Notes: generated by a model not told the origin, from the sequence alone. A stretch of DNA of 64,000 nucleotides from Mesorhizobium sp. M2E.F.Ca.ET.219.01.1.1 (GCF_004016445.2 NZ_SADT02000001.1:1655630-1719629); one strand, 5' to 3'. Counted from the stretch's first letter, positions 19,981 through 29,593 are shown. Translations and numbers: made by a program.

Positions 19981-20032
19981 GCGAAATCCCGGCGGCGATG
20001 GCCGCGGGCAGGGCTCCGACGAACGGCAACAT

Positions 20033-21046
20033 ATGGTCCATCTTTCGCGCCTGAAGATCGTTTTGATCGGGCTTGCCCTGGTCTCGATGGTCTTCGGCGC
20101 GCCGGCTGTTTTTGCATCGGTGCCGGGCGCACATGTTCTGCTTCACCTGGATACGGACCAGGTAAGAAGCCGCCGGCTGGAAGCAATGCGGGATCAGATC
20201 AGGACGCTGCTTCGCGACGCCGAACCGAGGATCAACTATAACGGCCTTGTTGTATCCGGCCCTACGGTTCAGGTGCGCATCAGCGATGCCGCGCAGGTTG
20301 AGGCCGCCATGGTGGCGCTCAAGGCGGTTATCGATCCCATTGCCGGCAAGGAAGGTCCGGTCCAGGAGTTTGCGCTCGACGACAGCGAGCCTGGCTTGCT
20401 GAAGTTCACCATGACCGATGCCGGCGCAAAATATCGGACCTCTGCGGCGCTCGCTCAGTCGATCGAGGTCATCAAAAATCGCCTCAACGAACTTGGCGTG
20501 GCCGATGCCGCGGTCCAGTTGACGGATGACGGCATACTGGTTCAAGCGCCAAGCGTTGCGGATCTGCACGGCCTGGCGCAGACCCTTGCGCGGCAGGGCC
20601 GGCTGAGCTTCCAACTGGTCGATACTTCGATGCTTGTGGACGACGCAGTCAATGGCCGGGTGCCTGCCGGTTCAACGGTGCTTTACACGCACGACGATCC
20701 GCCAGTTCCCTATCTGGTCGAAGACCGGGTGCTTGTCTCGGGCGACAGCGTGCTGGACGCGGAAGCGACACACGACAGTTCGACAGAACAGTTTGTCGTC
20801 GCATTCCGGCTCGATTCCAAAGGTACGCAACGTTTCAAGTGGGCGACCACGCGGAATATCGGCAAGCCGTTTGCGGTGATTCTGGACGATCAGGTGATTT
20901 CCGCGCCTATCATCCGGGAACCGATCGAGCATGGCACCGTGCAGATATCGGGCAATTTCACGGCCGCGAGCGCCAAGGAATTCGCCGTGTTGTTGCGCAC
21001 CGGCGCGCTGCCGGCGAGATTGACAATCGTCGAGGAAGCGCGATAG
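20033..21046 (+). CDS. Truncated SecD paralogue (periplasmic domain only)
   Basis: 337 residues aligning throughout with the N-terminal part of the SecDF protein encoded just downstream. Shared segments include (I)RTLLRDA, LDDSEPGLLKFT, DDPPVPYLVE, NIGKPFAVILDDQVISAP and the GNFTA-S-FAVLLR-GALPA end. It keeps the first transmembrane helix and the large periplasmic P1 region, then stops at LTIVEEAR, where SecD would continue into its RND-type membrane helices. The frame is open from start to end, so it is more than a random remnant, but whether it functions is unknown. It lies between yajC and secDF. Confidence 0.8.
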   Translation: MVHLSRLKIVLIGLALVSMVFGAPAVFASVPGAHVLLHLDTDQVRSRRLEAMRDQIRTLLRDAEPRINYNGLVVSGPTVQVRISDAAQVEAAMVALKAVIDPIAGKEGPVQEFALDDSEPGLLKFTMTDAGAKYRTSAALAQSIEVIKNRLNELGVADAAVQLTDDGILVQAPSVADLHGLAQTLARQGRLSFQLVDTSMLVDDAVNGRVPAGSTVLYTHDDPPVPYLVEDRVLVSGDSVLDAEATHDSSTEQFVVAFRLDSKGTQRFKWATTRNIGKPFAVILDDQVISAPIIREPIEHGTVQISGNFTAASAKEFAVLLRTGALPARLTIVEEAR

Positions 21047-21135
21047 GGCCGGCCGTGGTCGGAATGATAACCATAGCTGACAACCTCGCCGATGGCGGAA
21101 CGCTGCCGCTTGTACGCCTGAACGGATAAGAACGA

Positions 21136-23685
21136 ATGCTTTATTTCTCGCGCCTGAAGATGATCCTGATCTGGCTCGCCGTGGCCGTCACAGTGATCCT
21201 TGCCGCGCCCAATCTCTTCCCGGCAAGCATGCTGGCGCAATTGCCGAGCTGGGTGCCGAAGCGGCAGATGACGCTCGGCCTCGACCTTCAGGGCGGTTCG
21301 CACATCCTGCTCCAGATGGACCAGAACGATCTGATCAAGGATCAACTGGAGACGACGCGCGACGAGATCAGGACGCTGCTGCGCGACGCCAAGATTCAAT
21401 ATACCGGCCTTGGCGGCACGGGCCGCACCGTGCAGGTGCGTATCAACGATCCGAGCCAGGTCGACGCCGCAAAGAATGCATTGAAGCCGATAACCAACCC
21501 GGTCACGGCCGGGCTCTTTAGCGGTGGTTCCGTCCAGTCGATGACGCTCGATGATTCCGAGCCCGGGTTGCTGAAGTTCACTGTCACGGATGCGGGTATC
21601 AAGTACCGCACATCGACGGCGTTATCACAAGCGATCGAGGTGGTGGAGCGGCGCGTCAACGCGCTCGGCACCACGGAACCGATCGTGCAGCGGCAGGGTG
21701 ACGATCGCATTCTGGTTCAGGTGCCCGGACTGCAAAATCCGCAAAGGCTCAAGGATATCATCGGCCAGACCGCCAAGCTGACCTTCCAGATGGTCGATAC
21801 GTCGGTGCCGGTCCAGGACGCGATGAAAAATCGACCGCCGCCCGGCGACTCCGTTCTTTACTCGCAGGATGATCCTCCCGTTCCTTATCTGGTCGAAAAC
21901 CGCGTCATCGTGTCGGGCGAAGACCTGTCGAACGCGACGCCAACCTATAACTCGCAGACCAACGAGCCGGTCGTTTCGTTCACCTTCAATTCCCGCGGGG
22001 CGACGCGGTTCGGCCAGGCGACCCAGCAGAATGTCGGCAAACCTTTTGCGATCGTGCTGGACAATCAAGTCATCTCCGCGCCGGTCATCCGTGAACCTAT
22101 CCTTGGCGGCACGGGGCAGATTTCGGGCAACTTCACGGCAGAGAGCGCCAACGACCTCGCCGTCCTGCTGCGCGCCGGCGCCTTGCCGGCGAAATTGACC
22201 ATCATCGAAGAGCGCACAGTCGGCCCGGGCCTCGGCCAGGACTCGATCCATGCCGGCAAGGTGGCCGGTTTGATCGGCTCGGTCCTCGTCGTCGCCTTCA
22301 TGTTCGTCGCCTACGGCTTCCTTGGCTTCCTCGCCAACATCGCGCTGGCTGTCCACGTGGCGATGATCGTGGGCGCGCTATCGCTGCTCGGCGCCACGCT
22401 GACGTTGCCGGGTATCGCCGGTATCGTGCTCACCATCGGCATGGCAGTGGACTCCAACGTCCTGATCTATGAGCGCATCCGCGAGGAGCGACGAAACGGC
22501 CGCTCAGTCATTCAGGCGATCGACACCGGCTTCTCCAAGGCCCTGGCGACCATCGTCGATTCCAACGTTACATCGCTGATCGCGACCGTCGTGCTGTTTT
22601 TCCTCGGCACCGGTCCGGTCAAAGGCTTTGCTGTCACCTATGCGATCGGCATTCTGACCACGGTGTTCACCGCCTTCACCTTCACCCGCATGCTGGTTGC
22701 GATCTGGCTGCGCCGCGCTCGCCCGAAGGAATTGCCGCGTGCGCCGGTCACCTTCATTCCGCCGGGCACGAAAATCCCGTTCATGGGCATCCGCCGCTGG
22801 ACCTTCGCTCTGTCCAGCCTGTTGTCGGTGCTTTCGGTCGTCGGCTTCCTGACCATCGATATCAATTACGGCATCGACTTCAAGGGCGGCTCGATGATCG
22901 AGGTGCAGGCGAAGCAGGGCAACGCCGACCTCGGCGACATCCGCAACCGGTTGTCCGAGCTCAACATCGGTGAGATCCAGGTGCAGCAGTTCGGCGCGCC
23001 GAACGACGTGCTGATCCGCGTCGGCACGCAGGATGCCGGCGAGAATGCCGAGCAGACCGTCATCGACAAGGTGCGGGGCGAGCTGCAGGACCAGTATGAT
23101 TTCCGTCGCGTTGAAGTGGTCGGCCCGACGGTATCGGGCGAGCTCGCCAAGCAGGGCACGATCGCCATGCTGATCGCGCTGGTCGGCATCCTGCTCTATG
23201 TGTGGTTCCGCTTCGAATGGCAGTTCGCGGTCGGCGCCATCGTCGCCACGGTGCACGATGTGGTGATGACGATCGGCTTCTTCGTCCTGACTGGGCTGGA
23301 GTTCAACCAGTCGTCGCTGGCTGCGATCCTGACCATCATAGGCTACTCACTGAACGACACCATCGTCGTCTATGACCGCGTCCGCGAGGATCTCAGAAAA
23401 TACAAGAAGATGCCGCTGCCGCAGCTCCTGAACAACGCCATCAACGAGACGCTGTCGAGAACCACGCTCACCTCGGTGACGACGTCGCTCGCGCTGCTGG
23501 CGCTGGTGCTGTTCGGCGGTGAGGTCATTCGCTCCTTCACGCTGGCGATGCTGTTCGGCGTCGTGTTCGGCACCTATTCGTCGATCTTCATCGCCGCGCC
23601 GCTGCTGATCCTGTTCCGGTTGCGGCCGCAAGCCGCTGCCGAAGAGGAGAAGAAGCCGGTGAACGGCAAGGCCCTGACGACCTGA
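21136..23685 (+). CDS. secDF: Fused protein translocase SecDF
   Basis: Inner-membrane protein that uses the proton gradient to finish Sec export. It has 849 residues, a SecD-SecF fusion. SecD covers about 1-530, with the periplasmic domain, the helix GMAVDSNVLIYERIREE and QAIDTGFSKALATIVDSNVT. SecF follows from about 545-835 with IDFKGGSMIEV and YSLNDTIVVYDRVREDL. Twelve transmembrane helices are expected. A hairpin terminator follows. Confidence 0.96.
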   Translation: MLYFSRLKMILIWLAVAVTVILAAPNLFPASMLAQLPSWVPKRQMTLGLDLQGGSHILLQMDQNDLIKDQLETTRDEIRTLLRDAKIQYTGLGGTGRTVQVRINDPSQVDAAKNALKPITNPVTAGLFSGGSVQSMTLDDSEPGLLKFTVTDAGIKYRTSTALSQAIEVVERRVNALGTTEPIVQRQGDDRILVQVPGLQNPQRLKDIIGQTAKLTFQMVDTSVPVQDAMKNRPPPGDSVLYSQDDPPVPYLVENRVIVSGEDLSNATPTYNSQTNEPVVSFTFNSRGATRFGQATQQNVGKPFAIVLDNQVISAPVIREPILGGTGQISGNFTAESANDLAVLLRAGALPAKLTIIEERTVGPGLGQDSIHAGKVAGLIGSVLVVAFMFVAYGFLGFLANIALAVHVAMIVGALSLLGATLTLPGIAGIVLTIGMAVDSNVLIYERIREERRNGRSVIQAIDTGFSKALATIVDSNVTSLIATVVLFFLGTGPVKGFAVTYAIGILTTVFTAFTFTRMLVAIWLRRARPKELPRAPVTFIPPGTKIPFMGIRRWTFALSSLLSVLSVVGFLTIDINYGIDFKGGSMIEVQAKQGNADLGDIRNRLSELNIGEIQVQQFGAPNDVLIRVGTQDAGENAEQTVIDKVRGELQDQYDFRRVEVVGPTVSGELAKQGTIAMLIALVGILLYVWFRFEWQFAVGAIVATVHDVVMTIGFFVLTGLEFNQSSLAAILTIIGYSLNDTIVVYDRVREDLRKYKKMPLPQLLNNAINETLSRTTLTSVTTSLALLALVLFGGEVIRSFTLAMLFGVVFGTYSSIFIAAPLLILFRLRPQAAAEEEKKPVNGKALTT

Positions 23686-23694
23686 CGCTGCCGG

Positions 23695-23725
23695 ATCAGG
23701 AGGACGTTCCAACCGTCCTCCTGAT
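23695..23725 (+). terminator. Terminator hairpin after secDF
   Basis: ATCAGGAGGACG and CGTCCTCCTGAT form a perfect 12 bp stem with a 7-base loop. It is followed by CTAACCTTTT, so the T-run is weak and displaced. Confidence 0.65.
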
Positions 23726-23739
23726 CTAACCTTTTGTTG

Positions 23740-23788
23740 GAGCATGATCTTTTCCGAAAACCGGCTCCCAATTTCCGGGATCATGCTC
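23740..23788 (+). repeat. Palindromic repeat (GAGCATGATC family)
   Basis: Arms GAGCATGATC and GATCATGCTC enclose CCGAAAACCGG and a near-complementary CCGG-type inner arm. Half of the same element recurs at 19451-19472. A related form with CCCGAAACCGG is at 39593-39638. Confidence 0.7.
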
Positions 23789-23817
23789 TAGAGCCGGATG
23801 AGTTACGCTCTAGATCC

Positions 23818-24207
23818 ATGGCCAAAGGCATCATCATCCGCGAGGCGCATTTCCCCGGCAAGGCGGCGATCGAGGCCTATGGCAATGGCGGCTTCCGCTT
23901 CGCGGACATGTCGCATCGCGGATCGCTGCTTGTCATGCCGTCGGGCATCCATGGCTGGGAACCTGCCGATCCGCTGGCGCTGAAGGCCTCGGACTTCGAC
24001 AAATTGCTCGCCGAAGCCGACCGAGTGGAGATACTGCTGGTCGGCATGGGCAAGGATTTGCGGCCGCTGCCGGCGGCGCTGCGCGCCGCGCTCAAGGAGG
24101 CCGGCATCTCCGCCGACCCGATGTCGACGGGCGCGGCGGTGCGGACCTACAATGTTCTGCTCGCCGAAGACCGCGCCGTCGCCGCCGCGCTGATCGCCGT
24201 CGACTGA
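23818..24207 (+). CDS. Mth938/DUF498-domain protein (NDUFAF3 homologue)
   Basis: 129-residue member of the Mth938-like (DUF498) family, to which the mitochondrial complex I assembly factor NDUFAF3 belongs. Family segments are GGFRFADMSHRGSLLVMPSGIHGWE and VEILLVGMGKDLRPLP. It stops directly before the phytoene-synthase-like gene. A role in assembling NADH:quinone oxidoreductase is an inference from the family. Confidence 0.85.
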   Translation: MAKGIIIREAHFPGKAAIEAYGNGGFRFADMSHRGSLLVMPSGIHGWEPADPLALKASDFDKLLAEADRVEILLVGMGKDLRPLPAALRAALKEAGISADPMSTGAAVRTYNVLLAEDRAVAAALIAVD

Positions 24208-25071
24208 ATGGCCGACACGCCCGACATCGTCGACAATGGCGACATCGTCATGGACGCGGTGCGCGCCGCCGACCATGACCGCTATTTATCGGCGCTCTAC
24301 GCGCCGGCCGACAAGCGCGGCGCGCTGCTTGCGCTCTACGCCTTCAATGCCGAGATCGCCGGCGTGCGCGATCGCATCCACGAGCCGCTGCCGGGCGAGG
24401 TCAGGCTGCAATGGTGGCGCGACGTCATCGCAGCCGACGGGGATGCCGGGACAGGCCACCCGACCGCCGATGCGTTGCGCGCGACGATCGCCGCTCACCA
24501 CCTTCCGAAGGCTGCTTTCGAGAACATGCTCGAAGCGCGGATCTTCGATCTCTATGACGATCCAATGCCGTCGCGGACCGACCTCGAGGGCTATTGCGGC
24601 GAAACGGCCGCAGCGCTGATCCAGCTTGCGGCCTTGGTGCTCGATCCGGTGGCGGCGCCAGGCTTTGCCGAACTGGCCGGCCGGGCCGGTTGCGCGCAGG
24701 CCATCACTGGCCTGCTGCTTTTGCTGCCGCTGCACCGTCGGCGCGGCCAGTGCTTCGTGCCCGCAGAAATCCTTGCTGCAGCCGGCATGACGCCGGAAGA
24801 GTTCATCAAGGGCCGGGGCGGGGCCGCCGCCGAGCGCGCGGTTGTGGCGATGATCGCGCTGGCGCGGGAGCATCTCAACGCGTTCGAGAAAGGTGCGGCG
24901 GCGCTTCCCGTTTCGTTGCGGCCGGCCTTCCTGCCGTTGGCGCTGACCCGCGCCTATCTCGACAGAATGGAGACGAGCAGGTCGCCACTCAGCGCCACGG
25001 CGACGCTTTCCATCCTGCGCCGGCACTGGCTGCTCTTGCGTCACGCGATGCGGGGCTGGAGGCCCCTTTGA
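24208..25071 (+). CDS. Squalene/phytoene synthase-family protein (NDUFAF6-like)
   Basis: 287 residues of the trans-isoprenyl diphosphate synthase fold. DHDRYLSALYAPADKRGALLALYAFNAEIAGVRDRIHEP replaces the usual first Asp-rich motif, and RLQWWRDVI follows. Canonical DxxxD catalytic pairs are incomplete, as in the NDUFAF6-type subgroup linked to complex I assembly. It directly abuts the NDUFAF3-like gene. No carotenoid or hopanoid genes are nearby, so a synthase role is unlikely. Confidence 0.78.
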   Translation: MADTPDIVDNGDIVMDAVRAADHDRYLSALYAPADKRGALLALYAFNAEIAGVRDRIHEPLPGEVRLQWWRDVIAADGDAGTGHPTADALRATIAAHHLPKAAFENMLEARIFDLYDDPMPSRTDLEGYCGETAAALIQLAALVLDPVAAPGFAELAGRAGCAQAITGLLLLLPLHRRRGQCFVPAEILAAAGMTPEEFIKGRGGAAAERAVVAMIALAREHLNAFEKGAAALPVSLRPAFLPLALTRAYLDRMETSRSPLSATATLSILRRHWLLLRHAMRGWRPL

Positions 25072-25152
25072 CGTAAACGTCAATCGTGCTAGGGGTTCTG
25101 TCGCGTGGACCCGCGTCAAAGAAATGCGGGCCGCCGGAGGAGCCGCGTTTCC

Positions 25153-25578
25153 ATGAGCCTGCCAGTCCTTGTCGTCCTAGTCGTGTTCGGCATCGCATTG
25201 TCGGTCGCAGCCGTGCATTTCACCGGCGGCACGACAACCGCGACGCTTGCCGGCGCCGATCAGGCGCTCGCACGCTTTGCCGAGGATTTTCCCGATGAGA
25301 AGCCTGGCGCTGTGCGGCTGAACGCCGACAATCATGCCGCGTTTCTCGACCTCGGCCCGCGACGCTGCGGCATTGTCCAGAGCATCGGCGACTGCTTTCT
25401 GACGCGCATCGTCACGCCGCACGACATTCTGGCGCTGGCGAGGGAAGGGAAAGCGGTGTCGCTGCGGCTCAACGATTTCACCTGGAAGGGCGGCAGGTTC
25501 GTCTTTGACGGCGAAGCCGATGCGCGAGCCGTGGCGGCGGCCCTGCAGACCAGCGATTGGATCCGGGAGGCGGCGTGA
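25153..25578 (+). CDS. Conserved membrane-anchored protein of unknown function
   Basis: 141 residues: one N-terminal transmembrane helix (LPVLVVLVVFGIALSVAAVHF), then a soluble domain with RCGIVQSIGDCFLTRIVTP. I do not recognise a named family. The stop overlaps the next start by one base, so it is coupled to the hydroxylase gene downstream. Confidence 0.75.
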   Translation: MSLPVLVVLVVFGIALSVAAVHFTGGTTTATLAGADQALARFAEDFPDEKPGAVRLNADNHAAFLDLGPRRCGIVQSIGDCFLTRIVTPHDILALAREGKAVSLRLNDFTWKGGRFVFDGEADARAVAAALQTSDWIREAA

Positions 25579-26528
25579 TGGACGAGTATAATTTCCCGCA
25601 GGTCACCCAGCTTGCGATTCCTTTCTTCGTCGCGGCGATCCTGATCGAGCTCTGGCTGGTGCGCACCGGCCGCGCCAAGGGATCATTCGAGACGCGCGAC
25701 ACGCTGACCAGCCTGATGATGGGGACCGGCAATGTCGTCGCCGGCCTGCTGCTCGGCGTCCTGTCCTATTGGGCGCTGCTGTGGCTGTGGCAATTCCGCT
25801 TCTTCAATCTCGGCCTGTCGATCTGGGTGTTCGTCGCTGCCTTCCTGCTCGATGACTTGCGCTATTATGTTTATCACCGCATAGCGCACCGCGTGCGCTG
25901 GGTGTGGGCCGAGCATGTCAACCATCACTCCAGCCAGCACTACAATCTCTCGACAGCGCTGAGACAAAGCTGGACCGGACTGTTCACCTTCACCTTCATC
26001 CTGCAGGCGCCGCTGGTGCTCGCCGGCTTCCATCCGGCGGTGATCGCCTTCGTCTTCGGCTTCAACCTGGTCTGGCAGTTCTGGATCCACACCGAGACGA
26101 TCGGCAAGATGTGGGGCTGGTTCGAGTTCGTCTTCAACACGCCCTCGCACCACCGCGTCCACCACGCCACCAATCCGCGCTATCTCGACGCCAATTATGC
26201 CGGCACGCTGATCATCTGGGACCGCATGTTCGGCACCTTCGTCGAGGAGTTGGAGGAAGACCGGCCGCGCTACGGCATCGTCAAGAACATCGGCACCTTC
26301 AACCCGCTGAAGGTGGCGTTCCACGAATGGATCGGCATGTTCAGGGATGCGCTGGCGCCGGCGCTAACGCTTCGTGAGCGCTTGAACTACCTCATCCAGC
26401 CGCCGGGCTGGAGCCATGACGGCTCGCGCGACACGTCGGAGACGCTGAAGGCGGCCTATGTCAGGCGAAATCCTTCCCAGGCCGGCAAGCCTGGCCTGCC
26501 GACTGCGACTGCCGAGCCGGCGGAATAG
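25578..26528 (+). CDS. Sterol desaturase / fatty acid hydroxylase-family membrane enzyme
   Basis: 316 residues with several transmembrane helices and the di-iron histidine clusters of the fatty acid hydroxylase superfamily. These are YHRIAHRVRWVWAEHVNHHS (HxxxH and HxxHH) and NTPSHHRVHHATNPRYLDANY (HHRVHH). It probably hydroxylates or desaturates a lipid at the inner membrane. The substrate is not deducible. Confidence 0.9.
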   Translation: MDEYNFPQVTQLAIPFFVAAILIELWLVRTGRAKGSFETRDTLTSLMMGTGNVVAGLLLGVLSYWALLWLWQFRFFNLGLSIWVFVAAFLLDDLRYYVYHRIAHRVRWVWAEHVNHHSSQHYNLSTALRQSWTGLFTFTFILQAPLVLAGFHPAVIAFVFGFNLVWQFWIHTETIGKMWGWFEFVFNTPSHHRVHHATNPRYLDANYAGTLIIWDRMFGTFVEELEEDRPRYGIVKNIGTFNPLKVAFHEWIGMFRDALAPALTLRERLNYLIQPPGWSHDGSRDTSETLKAAYVRRNPSQAGKPGLPTATAEPAE

Positions 26529-26618
26529 CGATCGCCAAGGGGAAGGCGCTGCCGCGATACCACCTTCGGCGACAGCCAAGTCGAGCCGCTCCATCCTTCG
26601 ACAAGATCAGCAAGCCTT

Positions 26619-28121
26619 TCATCGCGTCCCCTTTGCGGGGTCTTTGCGTGAAATGCCGTCGATGAGCGCCTCCGGAGGGGCGTCGGGACGAAATTCCGAG
26701 CTGATCAGCCAAAAGCGGGGCGCGGCGTAGCGCGCGGCGTTCTCCTCGGTCAGCATTCGTGCGGATCGCAGCGGCCGGCTTTCAAGCCAGACCCTTGTCG
26801 CGCCAGGGGGAGTGTCAAGCTGGATTTCGCAAAAGACCTCCAATGCGGTCTCCGCGCGCGGAAGCTTCGGGCGCACATGGAAGGCGGCAACATGCTCGGC
26901 GTCGCTGTTGATCTCGAAGGCGAGACGCCGCCATTTCACCGACGCCGGCAATCGGATGTGCAAGCGCAAAATGCCGGCGCGATCGGGGAGAGGCAGATCG
27001 GCGCGCAGCACGCCCTGGCCGGCAGGCAAACCCCTGCTGAATTTCGTCTTCAGGCGCGGTCTCGGTTTCTGCTCGCCGCGTGGTTCGGACTCGGCCAGCT
27101 CAAGCGACTTGCGACGCGTCTTTGCAAGCCAACGAAGGGCGGCACCGGCAGGAGTCTCACTTTGCCTGGGCCTTGCTTGAACGAAAGCCATCCACGCGGC
27201 CATCGGCCCGGGAAGAGCCGCCTCGAAGCGTCTCATCGCCTCTGCGTCAACCGCATAGCCTGCACGCGCTTTCAACCAGCCAAGCGCGATCACTGCCGGC
27301 ACCACAATGTCGCGGGCGAGAACTTCGTCGGAAAACAGCCTCCAATCGAAACCGGATTCAACGATCAGGCGGGACAGATCGACCAGCCAGTCGCTGTTGG
27401 CATGGGCATCGAGACCGCCATTGGCGATGGCGATCACCGCCAGGTCTTCCCGGACCGGCAGTCCGCAGGCCACCGAATTGAACTCCACCGGCCTGGCCCG
27501 CGCCCAGACCCGGTCATCGTCGCCGAGACTGCCCTGGCCCGGACGAAAGATGCAGCCGTGAAGATCGATGTCGCCGTAGCGGCCCTTGTGAAGATTGACG
27601 CTGCGCAGCCGTCCTGCCAGCGTCAGCATCCGCACGGCGCTGGAACCGCTCGACGGCTCCCAGCCCAGTTCAATGAACACGCCCAGGGCATCGCCCAGCC
27701 GGTTCCTCGGGACCACGATATCGAGGTCGTGGAACGAGCGTCCACCCCGTCCAACGGGATCAGCGGCACGCGCGGCTCCCTTGATGAGCATCATCGGCAC
27801 GTCCGCCGCAGCCAGCGCCGCGAATGCCGGTTGGCACTCTCGCATCAGAAGCATGGTTCGCGTCCACAGCATCCGTTGAAGCCCGGCAAGCCTCGGCGCA
27901 TCCGGCAGATCCCTCAAACCGGGTCCGAGCCTGTTCCAGGCGGCGAGGATCAACCGCTGCTCGCTGAATGTGCAGTCGTTCAGGTCGTGCGTGCCGATCC
28001 AAGCGCGCAGTTGCCTCTCGGCCGCCACCGGATCGATGTGCACCGCGGCCAGCAGGAGGCGCTCGTGATCGCCAGCGGGCCAGGCGCGATCAAGAGACGG
28101 GTACCAGAGAGGCCAATTCAT
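26619..28121 (-). CDS. Nucleotidyltransferase-family protein (NTP_transf_5 type)
   Basis: 500 residues. The catalytic region (about 100-165) has MLIKGAARAADPVGRGGRSF followed by HDLDIVVP, the KGxA...DxDhhV signature of the uncharacterised nucleotidyltransferase family. The C-terminal third (about 370-480) looks like a beta-rich accessory domain. It is the last gene of the five-gene operon, and its ATG overlaps the preceding glycosyltransferase stop. The purine-rich stretch AGAGGGGGG lies upstream of the start. The nucleotide and acceptor are unknown. Confidence 0.82.
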   Translation of the reverse strand: MNWPLWYPSLDRAWPAGDHERLLLAAVHIDPVAAERQLRAWIGTHDLNDCTFSEQRLILAAWNRLGPGLRDLPDAPRLAGLQRMLWTRTMLLMRECQPAFAALAAADVPMMLIKGAARAADPVGRGGRSFHDLDIVVPRNRLGDALGVFIELGWEPSSGSSAVRMLTLAGRLRSVNLHKGRYGDIDLHGCIFRPGQGSLGDDDRVWARARPVEFNSVACGLPVREDLAVIAIANGGLDAHANSDWLVDLSRLIVESGFDWRLFSDEVLARDIVVPAVIALGWLKARAGYAVDAEAMRRFEAALPGPMAAWMAFVQARPRQSETPAGAALRWLAKTRRKSLELAESEPRGEQKPRPRLKTKFSRGLPAGQGVLRADLPLPDRAGILRLHIRLPASVKWRRLAFEINSDAEHVAAFHVRPKLPRAETALEVFCEIQLDTPPGATRVWLESRPLRSARMLTEENAARYAAPRFWLISSEFRPDAPPEALIDGISRKDPAKGTR

Positions 28122-28852
28122 TGCCCCCCTCTTTCTCCATCATCATCACCCCTCTTGGCCATGATCGCCCGGCGTGCGATTTCAAGAAAATCAGATGCCA
28201 TGCCGGCCGGTGCGCCGCCGGCGACGGCTACCCTTCTGGACAACGTGCCTGGTCGAATGCGACGTCGATGAACCGTCTCGTCCAGCATGGTCATTTTCAT
28301 GCCAGCGGCAATAGCTCTGCGGTACCAATCTATGAAGGAGCCAGTGCGCAGGCTTTCATCGAACAGGATGCCGAGCCGCTCGACAGCGCTTCGCCGCACC
28401 GCAAGCGAACTCGCCAGGTAGCCCGGATAGCGGCCTTTCTTATAGTGGAGAGAGTGAAAGGCTTCGGCGGGGTATTCCGGGCTTTCGAAGGTTTCGCTGT
28501 GGCCAAGCACGGCGTCCAGCGAGGGATCGGAATCCAGCGCTGCCCTCTGTAAGGCCAGCTTGTCGGGCGTCCAGAGGTCGTCGGCATCGAGGAACGCAAG
28601 AACCGCGCCCTGGGCGGCTTTTATGCCGACATTGAATGCGGACGGCGCTCCCCCGTTGGCCTTTCTAACTATGCGCGGATGCGAAGCATGGCACTGAGCA
28701 ACCTCGACCGTGCGGTCGCTCGAGCCGTCATCGACGACGATAACCTCCGGCTGCGAAAGGTCGTTCTGCTCCGCGATGCTGTCGAGCGTCTCATGAAGCG
28801 TGGTGGCCGCGTTCCACGCAGGAATGATGACGCTGAAATACGGCGTTTCCAC
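28118..28852 (-). CDS. Family 2 glycosyltransferase
   Basis: 244-residue GT-A fold enzyme. SVIIPAWNAATTLHETLDSI and EVIVVDDGSSDRT bind the nucleotide-sugar, and LAFLDADDLWTPDKL carries the metal-binding DxD. The GTG start at 28852 directly follows the previous gene's TGA, and GGAGGAG lies just upstream. No transmembrane helices are seen, so it is cytosolic. The sugar donor and acceptor are unknown. Confidence 0.88.
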   Translation of the reverse strand: METPYFSVIIPAWNAATTLHETLDSIAEQNDLSQPEVIVVDDGSSDRTVEVAQCHASHPRIVRKANGGAPSAFNVGIKAAQGAVLAFLDADDLWTPDKLALQRAALDSDPSLDAVLGHSETFESPEYPAEAFHSLHYKKGRYPGYLASSLAVRRSAVERLGILFDESLRTGSFIDWYRRAIAAGMKMTMLDETVHRRRIRPGTLSRRVAVAGGAPAGMASDFLEIARRAIMAKRGDDDGERGGQ

Positions 28853-29593
28853 TCACTCCTCCATCAGATGCTTGAAGGGAGGCAACGGCTTTGTGCTGCC
28901 GCTCTTGCGCCGACGCATGAGCGACAACATCAGGGCGCGGTTGAAGTCGCGCTTTTCTTCCACCGTATAAGTGCTCGTCATCGACTCCGCGTGCCGGCGG
29001 TAGCACAGGGTCACCGCGTTCAGGATCGTCATCGGAATTTCGGCTTCGCGAATCCGGAGCATGAGGTCCACGTCTTCGGAATACAGCAAGTTTTCGTCGA
29101 ACATCCCGACCCGGTCGAAGACTGTCCGGCGATAAAGGGTTGCACCCAGATGAACATGGAAAAGTTCTTCTGTTATCGCCGCTGGATCGGGTGCGGGAGT
29201 ATCCGTCATCTGCCGATCGAAATAGCTGACGAAGCCGGAAACGACATCCATATGAGGTGTTCGGGCGAAACGCGCGAGATGCAGCGACAGCTTGTCGGAC
29301 GGCCAGAGGTCATCGCAATCCAGGAAGCCGATGAACTCGCCGCCGGCGATCCGCAGACCGACATTTCGCGCTGGCCCCGGGCCGCGCCGCGGCCCGTCGA
29401 GGACACGGATCGCCGGGAAACGCGAGGCCAGGGACTCGACGATCTCGCGCGAGCGATCGGTCGAGCCGTCGTCGATCACCAGGATTTCCTGCACCGGCCA
29501 CGCCTGGTCGAGTACGGTTTTCAGCGCGTCGGCGATGTATTTCTCGCCATTTCGCACCGGCATGATGACGCTGATCTTTGGGCGGTCGCTCAT
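28853..29593 (-). CDS. Family 2 glycosyltransferase
   Basis: 246-residue GT-A enzyme paralogous to its neighbour. ISVIMPVRNGEKYIADALKT and EILVIDDGSTDRS open the fold, and FIGFLDCDDLWPSDKL supplies the DxD. The C-terminal part has LLYSEDVDLMLRIRE (catalytic ED). Its ATG overlaps the kinase-like gene stop (ATGA), so expression is coupled. Confidence 0.88.
   Translation of the reverse strand: MSDRPKISVIMPVRNGEKYIADALKTVLDQAWPVQEILVIDDGSTDRSREIVESLASRFPAIRVLDGPRRGPGPARNVGLRIAGGEFIGFLDCDDLWPSDKLSLHLARFARTPHMDVVSGFVSYFDRQMTDTPAPDPAAITEELFHVHLGATLYRRTVFDRVGMFDENLLYSEDVDLMLRIREAEIPMTILNAVTLCYRRHAESMTSTYTVEEKRDFNRALMLSLMRRRKSGSTKPLPPFKHLMEE

Noticed and set aside
24208..25071. Carotenoid or hopanoid synthase gene
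   Set aside because: Incomplete Asp-rich motifs and the lack of neighbouring isoprenoid genes make the NDUFAF6-like assignment more likely.
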